A stretch of 64,000 bases of DNA. Origin: JAGNRR01 sp965230665. GTDB lineage: Bacteria; Bacteroidota; Bacteroidia; Chitinophagales; Chitinophagaceae. The notes under the pieces were generated by a model that worked only from the letters and a program-made list of their open reading frames with translations, searched no databases and was not told where the DNA came from. Positions 1 through 8,849 of this stretch are shown here, one piece after another (position 1 is the stretch's first letter; each line of letters begins with the position of its first letter). Where the stretch lies: contig CBDDLM010000004.1 of the NCBI GenBank assembly GCA_965230665.1, forward strand, positions 434,001-498,000. Direction: 5' to 3'. The position numbers and the translations under genes are program-made.

Positions 1-1904
1 CAATCTTCGTTACCTATGTATCCATCGGGAGAGTTTGTATAAAAATCACGCATAATCTTTTTAATCAATTCATTCCCTTTATCCTTCTTACCTATTAGAT
101 GATATAGATAGACAATATGATGACTAGGTTCATTACCATGTGCATATTGACCTATTAAACCAGTAATATCACTTTGCTGCCTTCCCTCTGTTTCTTTTTT
201 TGCTGTAAATAGTTCATCCAACTTATTTTCAAATTTCTTTTTGCCACCATGAAGAGCCACTAATTGGTCTACATCGTGCGGCACATAAAAACTATATTGC
301 CAAGAGTTTGCTTCTGTATAATTGTTATCTACCAAGTAAGGAGAAAATGGCTGCATAAGTGTTGCGTTTTTTCTTGCTCTCATAAAACCTGTGGTAGGAT
401 CGTATACATTCATCCAGTTATGAGAACGCTTCTCGAATAAAAGATATTCCTCTTTCTTTCCAAGTGCGTTGGCCATTTGGGCAATACACCAATCATTATA
501 GGCATACTCCAAAGTCTTGCTTACGCTTTCATGATCATCTTCAGCACGAACATACCCATATCTCATATAGGATTTGAGTGCCTCAGAATCCTCTGTTGCG
601 ATACTTACCATAGCCTCCAAAGCCTTTTCCGCATCATAACCTCTTATTCCTTTGTTATACGCATCCCATATTACACTTACTACATGATATCCAATCATGC
701 AATTCGTCTCATTACTACTTAATTCCCAAACGGGCAATCTTCCTCCTTCTTCATACTGCCTAATAAAAGTATTGATAAAGTCATTGGTTCTTTTTTTATC
801 AATAATTGTAAGCAATGGATGCAGGGTTCTATAGGTATCCCAAAGTGAGAAAACCGTATAGTAATCAAACGTGCCATCTGTTGAATGTATTTGATCATCG
901 CGCCCACGATATCGATGATCAACATCACTATAGATATTAGGTGCAATCATACTATGATAGAGCGCCGTGTAAAAAATAACCGTTTCATCAGCCCGTTTCC
1001 CAGTTGTCTTACTTCCAATTTTTATTTTACCTAGTTCTTTATTCCATTCTCTCTGTACTTTTTTTCTTGTTTTGTCAAAACTCCAATGAGGGATCTCTGC
1101 TTTCAAATTCTTTTTGGCCCCTTCCATATCAACCCCGCTTAAACCTACCTTTATCTTGACATTCCGATGTACTGTATTCTTTGCACTATTTATTGAATGC
1201 TTTAATCGTATCAGCGCTCTAGGACTCTTCTGTAAAGAAATGGCGTGAGTTTTACTCCTCTTTCTTATGGGTTCATATAATATGCGGTCTATCTCTTGTT
1301 CAAATTTTATTTCGAAAAAAACCTTTTGGTTTGTAGCCCAGGCTTTTGAAAAACGGTATCCTCTTATGGTATGTTTATCTACCATATCCATTCGACTATC
1401 TAGTAATTCATCACGATGTGCAAGATCCAATACCACATAATGATCAGCATTTTTAGGATAGGTGTATTGGTGAAAACCACAACGTTTGCTCGTGGTTAGT
1501 GCTACATGCACCTGCGGATCGTTCAAGTAGACTTCATAATACCCAGCTTCAGCTTTTTCCTTGTTATGCGAAAAGGAACTCTTATAATCATAATTATCTA
1601 AACGCATTTTTTTTGTGACTGGCATTAATAAAATATCACCGTAATCACTTACACCTGTACCACTTAAATGCGTATGACTAAAACCATAAATTATAGAGTC
1701 CGAGTAATGATACCCGCCACAGCCGTCCCAACTACCATCAATCCGAGTATCAGGACTTAATTGACAAAATCCGAATGGAGCCGTTGCCCCAGGAAAGGTA
1801 TGACCGTGCCCACCTGTTCCTATGAAAGGATTTACATGCTTGGCCAAGTTCTGGGCAAAAGTTAAACTAGGGAGTAATAGAAAAAATAGAATACGCCGTA
1901 TCAC
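1..1904 (-). CDS. GH92 family alpha-mannosidase, 3' end beyond window (partial)
   Basis: Read from the minus strand, this long open frame begins with a secretion signal (VIRRILFFLLLPSLTFAQ). It continues with the GH92 N-terminal hallmark HVNPFIGTGGHGHTFPG, then PFGFCQLSPDT and GCGGYHYSDS. Further on come FSLWDTYRTLHPLLTI and YNDWCIAQMA, also typical of the family. GH92 enzymes are calcium-dependent exo-alpha-mannosidases that trim mannose from N-glycans or mannans, usually in the periplasm or at the cell surface in Bacteroidota. The frame has no ATG before the signal peptide, so I chose GTG at 1904. It lies 20 bases downstream of the ATP-grasp gene and may be co-transcribed with it. The C-terminus lies left of the window. 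The family assignment is secure; the exact linkage specificity is not. Confidence 0.93.
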   Translation of the reverse strand, partial: MIRRILFFLLLPSLTFAQNLAKHVNPFIGTGGHGHTFPGATAPFGFCQLSPDTRIDGSWDGCGGYHYSDSIIYGFSHTHLSGTGVSDYGDILLMPVTKKMRLDNYDYKSSFSHNKEKAEAGYYEVYLNDPQVHVALTTSKRCGFHQYTYPKNADHYVVLDLAHRDELLDSRMDMVDKHTIRGYRFSKAWATNQKVFFEIKFEQEIDRILYEPIRKRSKTHAISLQKSPRALIRLKHSINSAKNTVHRNVKIKVGLSGVDMEGAKKNLKAEIPHWSFDKTRKKVQREWNKELGKIKIGSKTTGKRADETVIFYTALYHSMIAPNIYSDVDHRYRGRDDQIHSTDGTFDYYTVFSLWDTYRTLHPLLTIIDKKRTNDFINTFIRQYEEGGRLPVWELSSNETNCMIGYHVVSVIWDAYNKGIRGYDAEKALEAMVSIATEDSEALKSYMRYGYVRAEDDHESVSKTLEYAYNDWCIAQMANALGKKEEYLLFEKRSHNWMNVYDPTTGFMRARKNATLMQPFSPYLVDNNYTEANSWQYSFYVPHDVDQLVALHGGKKKFENKLDELFTAKKETEGRQQSDITGLIGQYAHGNEPSHHIVYLYHLIGKKDKGNELIKKIMRDFYTNSPDGYIGNED

Positions 1905-1924
1905 TTCACTAATGTAGCGCTTTT

Positions 1925-3004
1925 CTACATTAATTTGAGCGCAGCCAAACTTTTCTTAGTAAGCTCTATAATAGGAGTAGCTTTTACACCACTTCTTAAA
2001 TTCTCTTTGGCTATCTGACGCGCAATCCGAATGTGTTGATATTGTGTTTTAAAAACATCTCGCAGTCTGTATTCTGGATCAAAAATGTGCGTCACATCTG
2101 AGGTTAGTCCATTCAATTCAAGAATTGAAATATTTTTACCTTTATACAAATCTTCCCAACTCGGTACTCGAATATCGAATCGACCATAGTAAAACCCATC
2201 TATTCTTTTTGCAATTTGGGTGAATACTAAATGTAGTTCATTATTGATTCTATGAGACTCATTGATAAACTTTGTACCCCTGCTATGATTTCCTATAGGT
2301 TCAAGTAGCACCTCTTCGTTTAATTTGGGGATTCGACTAAGATCAGTATGTTCTGCAATTCTATCTACTTGTTGTGACGCTCTTGCATCTAATGCCATCA
2401 ATTGTCCAATGGTAGAGGAACCGTCTCCAAGAACGGATAAAAACCCTTTTGATGTTACTGAAGTAACCCAACCTGTGTGCTCATTTGGAATTCTTGTAAA
2501 AAAAACACCTAACTCTAAAGGAGCGTGAATCATCTCCTGGATCATATAATCCTCTCCAACCGTTTCGTTATAGTGCTCTAATTCGCTCGGATTATTTATA
2601 ATAGAAATCTTTCTACCGCGACCACCAATATCAGGTTTTGCAATAAATGGATATGTTAGATCCAGTTGTTCTTTTACAGTAGAAAAAGGATTCGTTTTTG
2701 TTATATAAAATGTTCTAGGCTGTAGGTCTAAAGGGATAATTTCCTGAATGCTCTTCTTACTTTCTCCCATAAAACCTCCATCTTCAATACCAGGGTTTAC
2801 CGTTGTAAACCATGTGAGACAACGAAGACGAAACCCATACCATATCCACAACGGCCATACAGGTATGACAAGCATCCACCAAGGCCAATACTCATGATGC
2901 GGTATCCCAATACGCTGTAAAATACTCTTACCACTTCTTTTCTTCAACTGTGGATTCAGTTTTATCGTTTTTTTTGTTGAAGCTGTAAGCGTACTCATTA
3001 GCAT
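1925..3004 (-). CDS. ATP-grasp domain protein, unknown substrate
   Basis: A 359-residue protein. After a basic N-terminus and a hydrophobic Trp-rich patch (WPWWMLVIPVWPLWIWYGFR, about residues 40-60) comes an ATP-grasp-like domain. Visible are FIAKPDIGGRGRKI (nucleotide-binding loop region), YMIQEMI (hinge region) and YYGRFDIRVPSWEDL followed by ILELNGL (metal-binding region with Asp/Glu/Asn). ATP-grasp enzymes join a carboxylate to an amine or thiol through an acyl-phosphate; D-Ala-D-Ala ligase is one example. The substrate here cannot be read from the sequence. The Trp-rich patch suggests membrane association. The upstream yceI gene is separated from it by a terminator hairpin, so it probably has its own promoter. 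Confidence 0.75.
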   Translation of the reverse strand: MLMSTLTASTKKTIKLNPQLKKRSGKSILQRIGIPHHEYWPWWMLVIPVWPLWIWYGFRLRCLTWFTTVNPGIEDGGFMGESKKSIQEIIPLDLQPRTFYITKTNPFSTVKEQLDLTYPFIAKPDIGGRGRKISIINNPSELEHYNETVGEDYMIQEMIHAPLELGVFFTRIPNEHTGWVTSVTSKGFLSVLGDGSSTIGQLMALDARASQQVDRIAEHTDLSRIPKLNEEVLLEPIGNHSRGTKFINESHRINNELHLVFTQIAKRIDGFYYGRFDIRVPSWEDLYKGKNISILELNGLTSDVTHIFDPEYRLRDVFKTQYQHIRIARQIAKENLRSGVKATPIIELTKKSLAALKLM

Positions 3005-3017
3005 AAAATATAAAGAA

Positions 3018-3039
3018 GCCCCAGAAAGTTTTCTGGGGC
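3018..3039 (-). terminator. Rho-independent terminator after the yceI-like gene
   Basis: A 10-bp perfect inverted repeat (GCCCCAGAAA and TTTCTGGGGC, two-base centre) lies ten bases after the YceI stop codon. On the minus strand it is followed by a T-rich tract (TTCTTTATATTTT). It sits between the YceI gene and the ATP-grasp gene. Confidence 0.8.
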
Positions 3040-3048
3040 ATGAATCAT

Positions 3049-3591
3049 TTATTTAAATGTACTTGAGATATTTACCGTAACAATATCTCCCATAGCGATC
3101 GTTTTGAGACCACCACCACCTAATTTCCAAGTGTTTCTATTGATTTTAAATGTGCTTGTAAGTTTATAACCTCCTGTTACTTTTTTTGCTAACATGGTTG
3201 TCTTAATCTTCTTAGTAATACCACGCATTGTCAAGTTCCAATATACAGTATATTTACCTGCTGCTTGTTTAACTACTTTAGTCGATTTCATAACAACCGT
3301 TGGTGTCTTAGAAATATTGAAGAAATCCTTTTTATTTCTCAGGTGTTTATCGCGTAAGGAGTTATCAGTAAAAACACTTTTTGCATACGCCGTACCTACT
3401 AAGGATATATTACTTGTTGTTTTAGGATCAAAGACTCCTTTTCCTTTTACGTTTTTAAACTTCCCATCAACGGTAATACCCGCATTCTTAATTTTAAATG
3501 TAATAGCTGTTGAAGTTGGTTTTGAAAATTTTTGAGCGTTTAGTCCAAAAGTTAAAAAGCTAAATAAAGTAATAATAGTAAGTATTCTCAT
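3049..3591 (-). CDS. YceI family periplasmic protein
   Basis: A 180-residue protein with a signal peptide (MRILTIITLFSFLTFGLNAQ). It has the YceI lipocalin-like pattern: TAITFKIKNAGITVDGKFKN, then GKGVFDPKT, SLRDKHLRNKKDFFNISKTP, and a C-terminal strand pair ending DIVTVNISSTFK. YceI proteins are periplasmic beta-barrels that bind long-chain isoprenoids or amphiphilic molecules. The ligand here is unknown. It is followed by a strong terminator. It lies 32 bases downstream of the tandem outer-membrane barrel genes and may be read through from them. Confidence 0.88.
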   Translation of the reverse strand: MRILTIITLFSFLTFGLNAQKFSKPTSTAITFKIKNAGITVDGKFKNVKGKGVFDPKTTSNISLVGTAYAKSVFTDNSLRDKHLRNKKDFFNISKTPTVVMKSTKVVKQAAGKYTVYWNLTMRGITKKIKTTMLAKKVTGGYKLTSTFKINRNTWKLGGGGLKTIAMGDIVTVNISSTFK

Positions 3592-3623
3592 GTTGTTTTT
3601 TTTATCTTACCTATTGACGTAAA

Positions 3624-4361
3624 TTAGAATACATAGTTTACACCCACACCAAAAGTAAAATTCTTTGAACGATAGCGCTGCACTTCTTTAACTTGAGTAC
3701 CATTAGAAGCTGTATAGGCGGCTGGTACTGTACCTAAGGAGTATTCGTTAAACAAAAACATAGCTCCTGCCTTAAATCTCCAGTTGGATTTATAACGATA
3801 CGTTAGCAAAAATTCTGAATTCAAGTTCCCAATATCATTGTTTCCGATTAATAGTACGTTACCAGAAGTTGGAGTTCCATCTGTAGCCAACGTCTTTGCA
3901 TCATTAAAGGTTAAAGTTCCTTTTTTCTCACCACCAAAACTTACGCCAGCTAAGTCTATATTAAATTCAACACCCCAACGTTCTGTTATATCATAACGAA
4001 GTGCTAAAAAAGCATTAAGTGCATTTGTTTGAGTTCCTTCAAGCAACAAAGAATCCGTGGTTGCTTCTTCCGCAGCTAAGTCCGCCGGTGCAGTAGTATA
4101 TTGAATTGCGTCATTTCCAAAAGCGGAAGTCAGACGTAATCCTACTCCTACTTTAAAACGACGATTATGACGTCCAAATCCCCAATATTGCATTCCGTTT
4201 AATGCAACAGCACTTAGGTCACCATTTGAACTAACTGAAATACCAGCCTCTAAAGTGGTTCTTTTTACGAAGGGCTCTCCCTCAGTAGGATCATTTTCTT
4301 TTTCTTGTGCAAAAGCCACGAATGGCAACATCAGAAGTGCTAGAATAATTGTTCTTTTCAT
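3624..4361 (-). CDS. Outer-membrane beta-barrel protein, tandem paralogue 1
   Basis: A 245-residue secreted protein (signal MKRTIILALLMLPFVAFAQ). It is rich in alternating amphipathic strands and ends in an aromatic residue (NFTFGVGVNYVF), the usual C-terminal strand of an outer-membrane barrel. It is clearly paralogous to the next gene at 4370-5155. Both share TTLEAG/TTFEGG...VSSNG, YDITERWGVEFNIDLAGVSFG versus YEFDKRFGVEFNIDLAGVSFG, and PTSGNVLLIGNNDIG versus PTTGNVLLISDNDIG. I do not recognise a named family and assign no function beyond barrel. Confidence 0.75.
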   Translation of the reverse strand: MKRTIILALLMLPFVAFAQEKENDPTEGEPFVKRTTLEAGISVSSNGDLSAVALNGMQYWGFGRHNRRFKVGVGLRLTSAFGNDAIQYTTAPADLAAEEATTDSLLLEGTQTNALNAFLALRYDITERWGVEFNIDLAGVSFGGEKKGTLTFNDAKTLATDGTPTSGNVLLIGNNDIGNLNSEFLLTYRYKSNWRFKAGAMFLFNEYSLGTVPAAYTASNGTQVKEVQRYRSKNFTFGVGVNYVF

Positions 4362-4369
4362 TTTGTATT

Positions 4370-5155
4370 TTATTTGAAATTTTTAGATAAATAGTAATTA
4401 AAAATATAATTGAGGCCTATGCCTAATTGTAACGATTTATTTCTGAAACGCTGAGCATCTATAACAGTACCTGTAGAGTTTACATAAACAGGTGGATTTG
4501 ACACCTCGTACTCATTAAACAAGAATACACCGCCTATTTTAAAACGGAGTCTACTTTTATGTAAATAGGAGAACATAAGTTCAGAATTTAGTGTGCCAAT
4601 ATCATTGTCACTAATTAGTAGCACATTACCCGTTGTAGGATAAGCATTCAGCTGCTGCGATTTGCCATCATCATATTGTAGGACAGCATCTTGGCGCTTT
4701 CCAAAGCTTACACCGGCTAGGTCAATATTAAACTCAACTCCAAATCTTTTATCAAATTCATACCGTAATGCAAGAAAAATATTGGCAGCATGAATACGTG
4801 TAGAAGCAATGGACAATGTATCTATATTTTCTTCGACCTGATCAGCAAAGAAAACTGATGGTCCTGTTTTACCAGAGGTTAATTCAGCACGGGCAGTAAT
4901 GTATTCTAGGTTACTGTTACCATATGAAGAAGAAACACGCCCCCCAAATCCAAATTTGAATCGTTGTTTTCGTTTGTCCACAGCCCAATACTGGAGTACG
5001 CTTGGAGAAAGGATTGTATTGTTTCCATTAGAGCTTACGGTCCAACCTCCTTCAAAAGTTGTTCGACCAAAAGGTTTTTTTACGCGCAATTTCTTCTGGG
5101 CTAGCGTAGGAAATGAGATGAAAATTAATAGGGTGTATAGCAATAAACGTTTCAT
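4370..5155 (-). CDS. Outer-membrane beta-barrel protein, tandem paralogue 2
   Basis: A 261-residue paralogue of the gene directly downstream (8-base gap), with a signal peptide (MKRLLLYTLLIFISFPTLAQ). The shared core FGVEFNIDLAGVSFG and NVLLISDNDIGTLNSELM lies at the same relative positions, and the strand-rich pattern continues to LQLGIGLNYIFNYYLSKNFK. The last ten residues extend past the barrel-ending Phe. Tandem duplication is the simplest origin. It lies 15 bases downstream of msrA and may belong to the same transcript as the methionine sulfoxide reductases. Confidence 0.73.
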   Translation of the reverse strand: MKRLLLYTLLIFISFPTLAQKKLRVKKPFGRTTFEGGWTVSSNGNNTILSPSVLQYWAVDKRKQRFKFGFGGRVSSSYGNSNLEYITARAELTSGKTGPSVFFADQVEENIDTLSIASTRIHAANIFLALRYEFDKRFGVEFNIDLAGVSFGKRQDAVLQYDDGKSQQLNAYPTTGNVLLISDNDIGTLNSELMFSYLHKSRLRFKIGGVFLFNEYEVSNPPVYVNSTGTVIDAQRFRNKSLQLGIGLNYIFNYYLSKNFK

Positions 5156-5170
5156 AAATAGGTTTTCGTT

Positions 5171-5830
5171 TTAATGTTTTAATTTGTCTTTAAATACTTT
5201 TTTGAATTTCTCTAACTTGGGACCTACTACTCGTTGACAATAAGGATTATTGCCGTTTTGAGCGTAGTAATTTTGATGGTAATCTTCCGCAGGGTAAAAC
5301 ACATCCAAGGGTTCTACAGTTGTTACCACGGGACTATTAAATACTTCTTTATCATTAAACTCTTTAATCAGTTCCTCGGCAACTTTCTTTTGTGCAGCAT
5401 CAACAGGCATAATGGTAGAACGATATTGTGTTCCCACGTCAGCACCTTGTCTATTCAGCTGTGTTGGATCATGCGCAATGAAGAAAGCTTGCAAAATTTC
5501 AGCATACGAAATCTTATCGGAATCATATTCAATCTTAATCACCTCAGCATGTCCAGTATTACCCGTACAAACTTCTTTATAAGTTGGATTCTTAACAGAT
5601 CCACCTGCATAACCCGAAACGACTTTTTCAACCCCATCGAGTGCCAAGTACTGAGCCTCTGTACACCAAAAACATCCTCCTCCAATAATTGCGGTTTCCA
5701 TCTTAAGATTCTTATTAATAGTTATTTCTTTTTTTTCTTCCTTCTTTTTTGTTACCGTTTGTTGTGTTTGAGCATTACAACTACCAAACATGATTAAAAC
5801 CAATAACAATGCAAAATTATTTCTTTTCAT
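5171..5830 (-). CDS. msrA: Peptide-methionine (S)-S-oxide reductase MsrA, lipoprotein
   Basis: A 219-residue protein that reduces the S epimer of methionine sulfoxide in damaged proteins. The catalytic motif GGCFWC lies at residues 51-56 (nucleophile Cys53). GYAGG, HAEVIKIEYD and YRSTIMPV follow, and the protein ends with YCQRVVGPKLEKF. The N-terminus (LVLIMFGSCNAQ) is a lipobox with Cys18, so the enzyme should be lipid-anchored, probably facing the periplasm rather than the cytoplasm. The gene overlaps the end of msrB by 14 bases, so the two are translationally coupled. Confidence 0.95.
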   Translation of the reverse strand: MKRNNFALLLVLIMFGSCNAQTQQTVTKKKEEKKEITINKNLKMETAIIGGGCFWCTEAQYLALDGVEKVVSGYAGGSVKNPTYKEVCTGNTGHAEVIKIEYDSDKISYAEILQAFFIAHDPTQLNRQGADVGTQYRSTIMPVDAAQKKVAEELIKEFNDKEVFNSPVVTTVEPLDVFYPAEDYHQNYYAQNGNNPYCQRVVGPKLEKFKKVFKDKLKH

Positions 5831-6335
5831 CCTTATTAAATAATATTACCTTACTATTTATACAATATCTCTTTCCCGTAGGTGGAGGGCCATCATTAAA
5901 AATATGCCCTAAATGACTATCACATCGTCCGCAACGCACTTCAATACGGTGCATTCCATGGCTATTATCTTCTATATACTTCATACTTTCTTTGGAATAG
6001 GCTTCGAAAAAACTTGGCCATCCACAGCTACTGGCAAATTTAGCATCGCTTTTAAAGAGCATATTACCACATACCCGGCAGTGATAATCACCACCTTCAA
6101 AATGTTTGTTATAAATGCCAGAATGTGCGTATTCCGTGCCAGATTCTCGTGCAATTCTATATACCTCTGGATCTAAGATTTCTTTCCACTCAGCATCAGA
6201 AACATCAATTTTCTTTGTTTCGGTTGTAGAATAATATGGGTTTTTATCTTTCATTTTTTTTGTGTTTTGTTGATCTTGAGCGTTACTACATTGTGAAAAC
6301 AGTGCAATAACGGAAAGGGTCGTCATAAGCGTCAT
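5817..6335 (-). CDS. msrB: Peptide-methionine (R)-S-oxide reductase MsrB, lipoprotein
   Basis: Reduces the R epimer of methionine sulfoxide, complementing MsrA. Two zinc-binding pairs (CRVC and CGRC) and the catalytic RYCINS motif are present, along with GWPSFFEAY and HLGHIFNDGP. I chose ATG at 6335 (172 residues). It gives a clean lipobox (SVIALFSQC, Cys16) and starts 11 bases after the upstream stop. A longer frame from 6401 would run into the FAD gene and hide the signal. Together with MsrA this makes a lipoprotein repair pair, likely for oxidised envelope proteins. Confidence 0.93.
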   Translation of the reverse strand: MTLMTTLSVIALFSQCSNAQDQQNTKKMKDKNPYYSTTETKKIDVSDAEWKEILDPEVYRIARESGTEYAHSGIYNKHFEGGDYHCRVCGNMLFKSDAKFASSCGWPSFFEAYSKESMKYIEDNSHGMHRIEVRCGRCDSHLGHIFNDGPPPTGKRYCINSKVILFNKDEKK

Positions 6336-6345
6336 GAACCCTTTT

Positions 6346-7464
6346 TTAAAAAGGCTGGCCGTGCGTTTTCCGAATAATAAATTTATGAATCTGCTTTGCA
6401 TACTTTAATAGTTTAATGGACGCCTTATTTAGGCTTTTCTTACAGAAAAAATGCTGCAGTACACGCCCCGTTTTTATCCGTCCTGAGAAAGCCCTGTGCC
6501 AGTCATACCGGTAGCTTGACAAGGTTTGACTCATTGTCATTTTTCCGTCATAATAGGAACTTAAAGACTTCTTTAACAAATAGGCTGAACGAAAGGCGTT
6601 GCTCATCCCATTTCCACTCAACGGAGCAATAGTACCCGCACTGTCACCTAGGTAAAAAACACCAGCCTCTGTTGGCTTTTTTACATCAAAGGTTACATTT
6701 GAAATCACTTGAGGCTGATCGTACAAAAAAGTAGCTTCTTTAAAGATTTGATTTAAATGTGGATTGCGCCTAAGGACATTTTTTTCCAATAAGGCAATAT
6801 CGTGCTCATTAGCTGCCAATTGTTTTTGTTGTACAATATAACAAAGACAACTCTTATCATCTTCTATCTTGCTCATGCCGCAATACCCTCCTTCAAAATT
6901 GTGCAGAACAATTTCATTAAGAGGATGAGCAAAACGAATGTGATACTTTATACCAACCCAATTATGTTTTTCTTGATTCTTCTTGTAAAAAAGTTTTGGC
7001 GCATATTTGCCAAAAGCTCCACACAAAACAGTAGAACAAAATACCCCCGCTGTTGTTTTTACAAAAAAAAGTTGTCCTTCTTTTTCATATGATACATACT
7101 TGGTATTCGTATGTACTTCTACTCCTAGTTCCAAGGCCCTTTTAAACAGCATATTCTCAAGTAAATAACGGCTGACTCCAAAACCTCCTAAGTCTAATTC
7201 AGACTTCAACTGAAGCCCACTTTCTGCGCTAATCCTTAATGAATCAATCTTGGGCAAATCCATACTACTGAGCGGAATGCCAAGGCGCTCCACAAAGTTC
7301 CAACTCTCCATAGAAATATATTCACCACAAACTTTATGTCTTGGGTAGGTGCCTTTTTCAACCAGAAGAATTGCTCTATGCTCTAAGGCAAGCTGAATTG
7401 CCAATGATAGGCCGGCTAAACCACCACCTATGATAATCGCGTCATATTTATTCCTTTCAGACAT
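6346..7464 (-). CDS. FAD-dependent oxidoreductase, geranylgeranyl-reductase-like
   Basis: A 372-residue flavoprotein with the dinucleotide-binding motif IIGGGLAGLSLAIQLA near the N-terminus, followed by VEKGTYPRHKVCGEY (the PRxKxCGE motif of the geranylgeranyl reductase group). The second FAD motif is YLGDSAGTIAPLSGNGMSNAF. Members reduce isoprenoid double bonds or oxidise or halogenate aromatic substrates. The substrate here is unknown. ATG at 7464 places the Rossmann motif where it normally sits; ATG at 7482 adds six residues with no motif. It is first in the minus-strand run that continues into msrB and msrA. Confidence 0.85.
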   Translation of the reverse strand: MSERNKYDAIIIGGGLAGLSLAIQLALEHRAILLVEKGTYPRHKVCGEYISMESWNFVERLGIPLSSMDLPKIDSLRISAESGLQLKSELDLGGFGVSRYLLENMLFKRALELGVEVHTNTKYVSYEKEGQLFFVKTTAGVFCSTVLCGAFGKYAPKLFYKKNQEKHNWVGIKYHIRFAHPLNEIVLHNFEGGYCGMSKIEDDKSCLCYIVQQKQLAANEHDIALLEKNVLRRNPHLNQIFKEATFLYDQPQVISNVTFDVKKPTEAGVFYLGDSAGTIAPLSGNGMSNAFRSAYLLKKSLSSYYDGKMTMSQTLSSYRYDWHRAFSGRIKTGRVLQHFFCKKSLNKASIKLLKYAKQIHKFIIRKTHGQPF

Positions 7465-7594
7465 GCAGGTTACTTCATGCAATATTAGGTTAACGCACTT
7501 GCTTTTATTGCATCGAATATGTCATTTCATTGCCACTTTGATAAATTGCTCACTTAATTTTATGATAATTTAAACAGACGATCTTGATACTTTT

Positions 7595-8830
7595 ATGCCA
7601 ATGAGAATAAGGTCAGCGTTCTTCCTGCTTTTCCTATCTGTAAGTTGTTATGGTCAAATAATCGACCTAGGTTCTGCTTGTAAACCTAATAAGATTAATA
7701 GAAAAGGATTTGAACGCTTAAAAAAGATCATTGGCAATGCCCGATTCGTTGTAATTGGCGAACAGGTGCATGGTGTTGGAACGGATTACATAAATTTTGA
7801 ACTCATGGTTAAGTTCTTACATGAAGAAATGGGATTTAATGTAATTGCTCAAGAATATTGCTTCCATCATTTTGGCAGGGTAAATAGCAGGATTGGACAA
7901 GGCACAAATGCTTATGACTACAACAAGGGGATGTATTGGCCACAGGCACTTGCCAAAGAAAACAGTCCCTTGTTCGACTACATTAATGATGAACGTAAAA
8001 CAACTACCCCGTTGTATATGGAAGGGTTTGATCCTCGTATTTTTCAAAGAAAGGCGTTCTATACATTCTGTGACTCTCTGTTAAGTAATTCATACAAGAT
8101 TAACCTCAAGACGAACACACGAATAAATTACTTAAAGACATTAGACCAAGTACTCAAACTTGAGTATAATGATACGCTCACAACCTCTTCAGAAAAAGCA
8201 ACCTTTCTAAAAAACACAAATACTATAACAAACAAGCTACTCCAAATAGATAAAAAGTCCCGTCTTGCACAAACATTTAAAAATATTAGGGCATTTGCAA
8301 AAAATGCCTGGAACGAAAAGAAACTTGATGTCACTAATTTCGATCGGTTTCATGAACGAGAAAAAATGATGGCGAATAACATTTTTTGGTTGGCAGATGT
8401 AAAGTATCCAAATGAAAAAATTATTCTTCGCATGCACAACGGCCATGCCGCTAAAAATATACATAAACTTCGTGGTGCAATACCAGATTCTTTAATCAAA
8501 AAATCGCCTAATGTTGGATCAAGGCTATATAAACGATATGGCGATTCGTGCAAGTTTATAGCTTCTACCTACTACGCAGGGACATACTGCGGTTGGGATT
8601 ATAAACCACAAAAAATCCCTCAACCCAAAAAGAATAGTTTAGAATTTGAACTCCATGATAAAGGCTATCAATATGCTTTTGTAACCTTACGGGATAAAAA
8701 ACCGTTCTACCTGTATTTCAATGAGTTTAATGATTGGACACGAGATCGAACAATCAAAGCCCCGTTTGCATCCCTATTTGATGGCATCATCTTTATTAAT
8801 CAGGTCAAGATGCCAACAAAGAAGGAGTAA
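7595..8830 (+). CDS. Erythromycin esterase-like protein, secreted
   Basis: A 411-residue protein with a signal peptide ending SVSCYGQ. It resembles the erythromycin esterase/succinoglycan-biosynthesis hydrolase family. FVVIGEQVHGVGTDYINFE corresponds to the family's GE-x-x-HG motif with catalytic His, and IILRMHNGHAAKNIHKLRG to its second His motif. Despite the family name, most environmental members are uncharacterised hydrolases, so antibiotic resistance should not be assumed. ATG at 7595 and another two codons on are equally possible. It is divergent from the FAD gene. Confidence 0.8.
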   Translation: MPMRIRSAFFLLFLSVSCYGQIIDLGSACKPNKINRKGFERLKKIIGNARFVVIGEQVHGVGTDYINFELMVKFLHEEMGFNVIAQEYCFHHFGRVNSRIGQGTNAYDYNKGMYWPQALAKENSPLFDYINDERKTTTPLYMEGFDPRIFQRKAFYTFCDSLLSNSYKINLKTNTRINYLKTLDQVLKLEYNDTLTTSSEKATFLKNTNTITNKLLQIDKKSRLAQTFKNIRAFAKNAWNEKKLDVTNFDRFHEREKMMANNIFWLADVKYPNEKIILRMHNGHAAKNIHKLRGAIPDSLIKKSPNVGSRLYKRYGDSCKFIASTYYAGTYCGWDYKPQKIPQPKKNSLEFELHDKGYQYAFVTLRDKKPFYLYFNEFNDWTRDRTIKAPFASLFDGIIFINQVKMPTKKE

Positions 8831-8849
8831 GTTCAATACTTTTACATGT

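Noticed and set aside
5234..5797. 187-codon open frame opposite msrA
   Set aside because: Antisense shadow of an unmistakable msrA; Cys/Phe/Ile-rich nonsense composition.
7595..8830. Reading the erythromycin-esterase-like gene as an antibiotic resistance gene
   Set aside because: Only family-level similarity is visible and most environmental members have no known macrolide activity.
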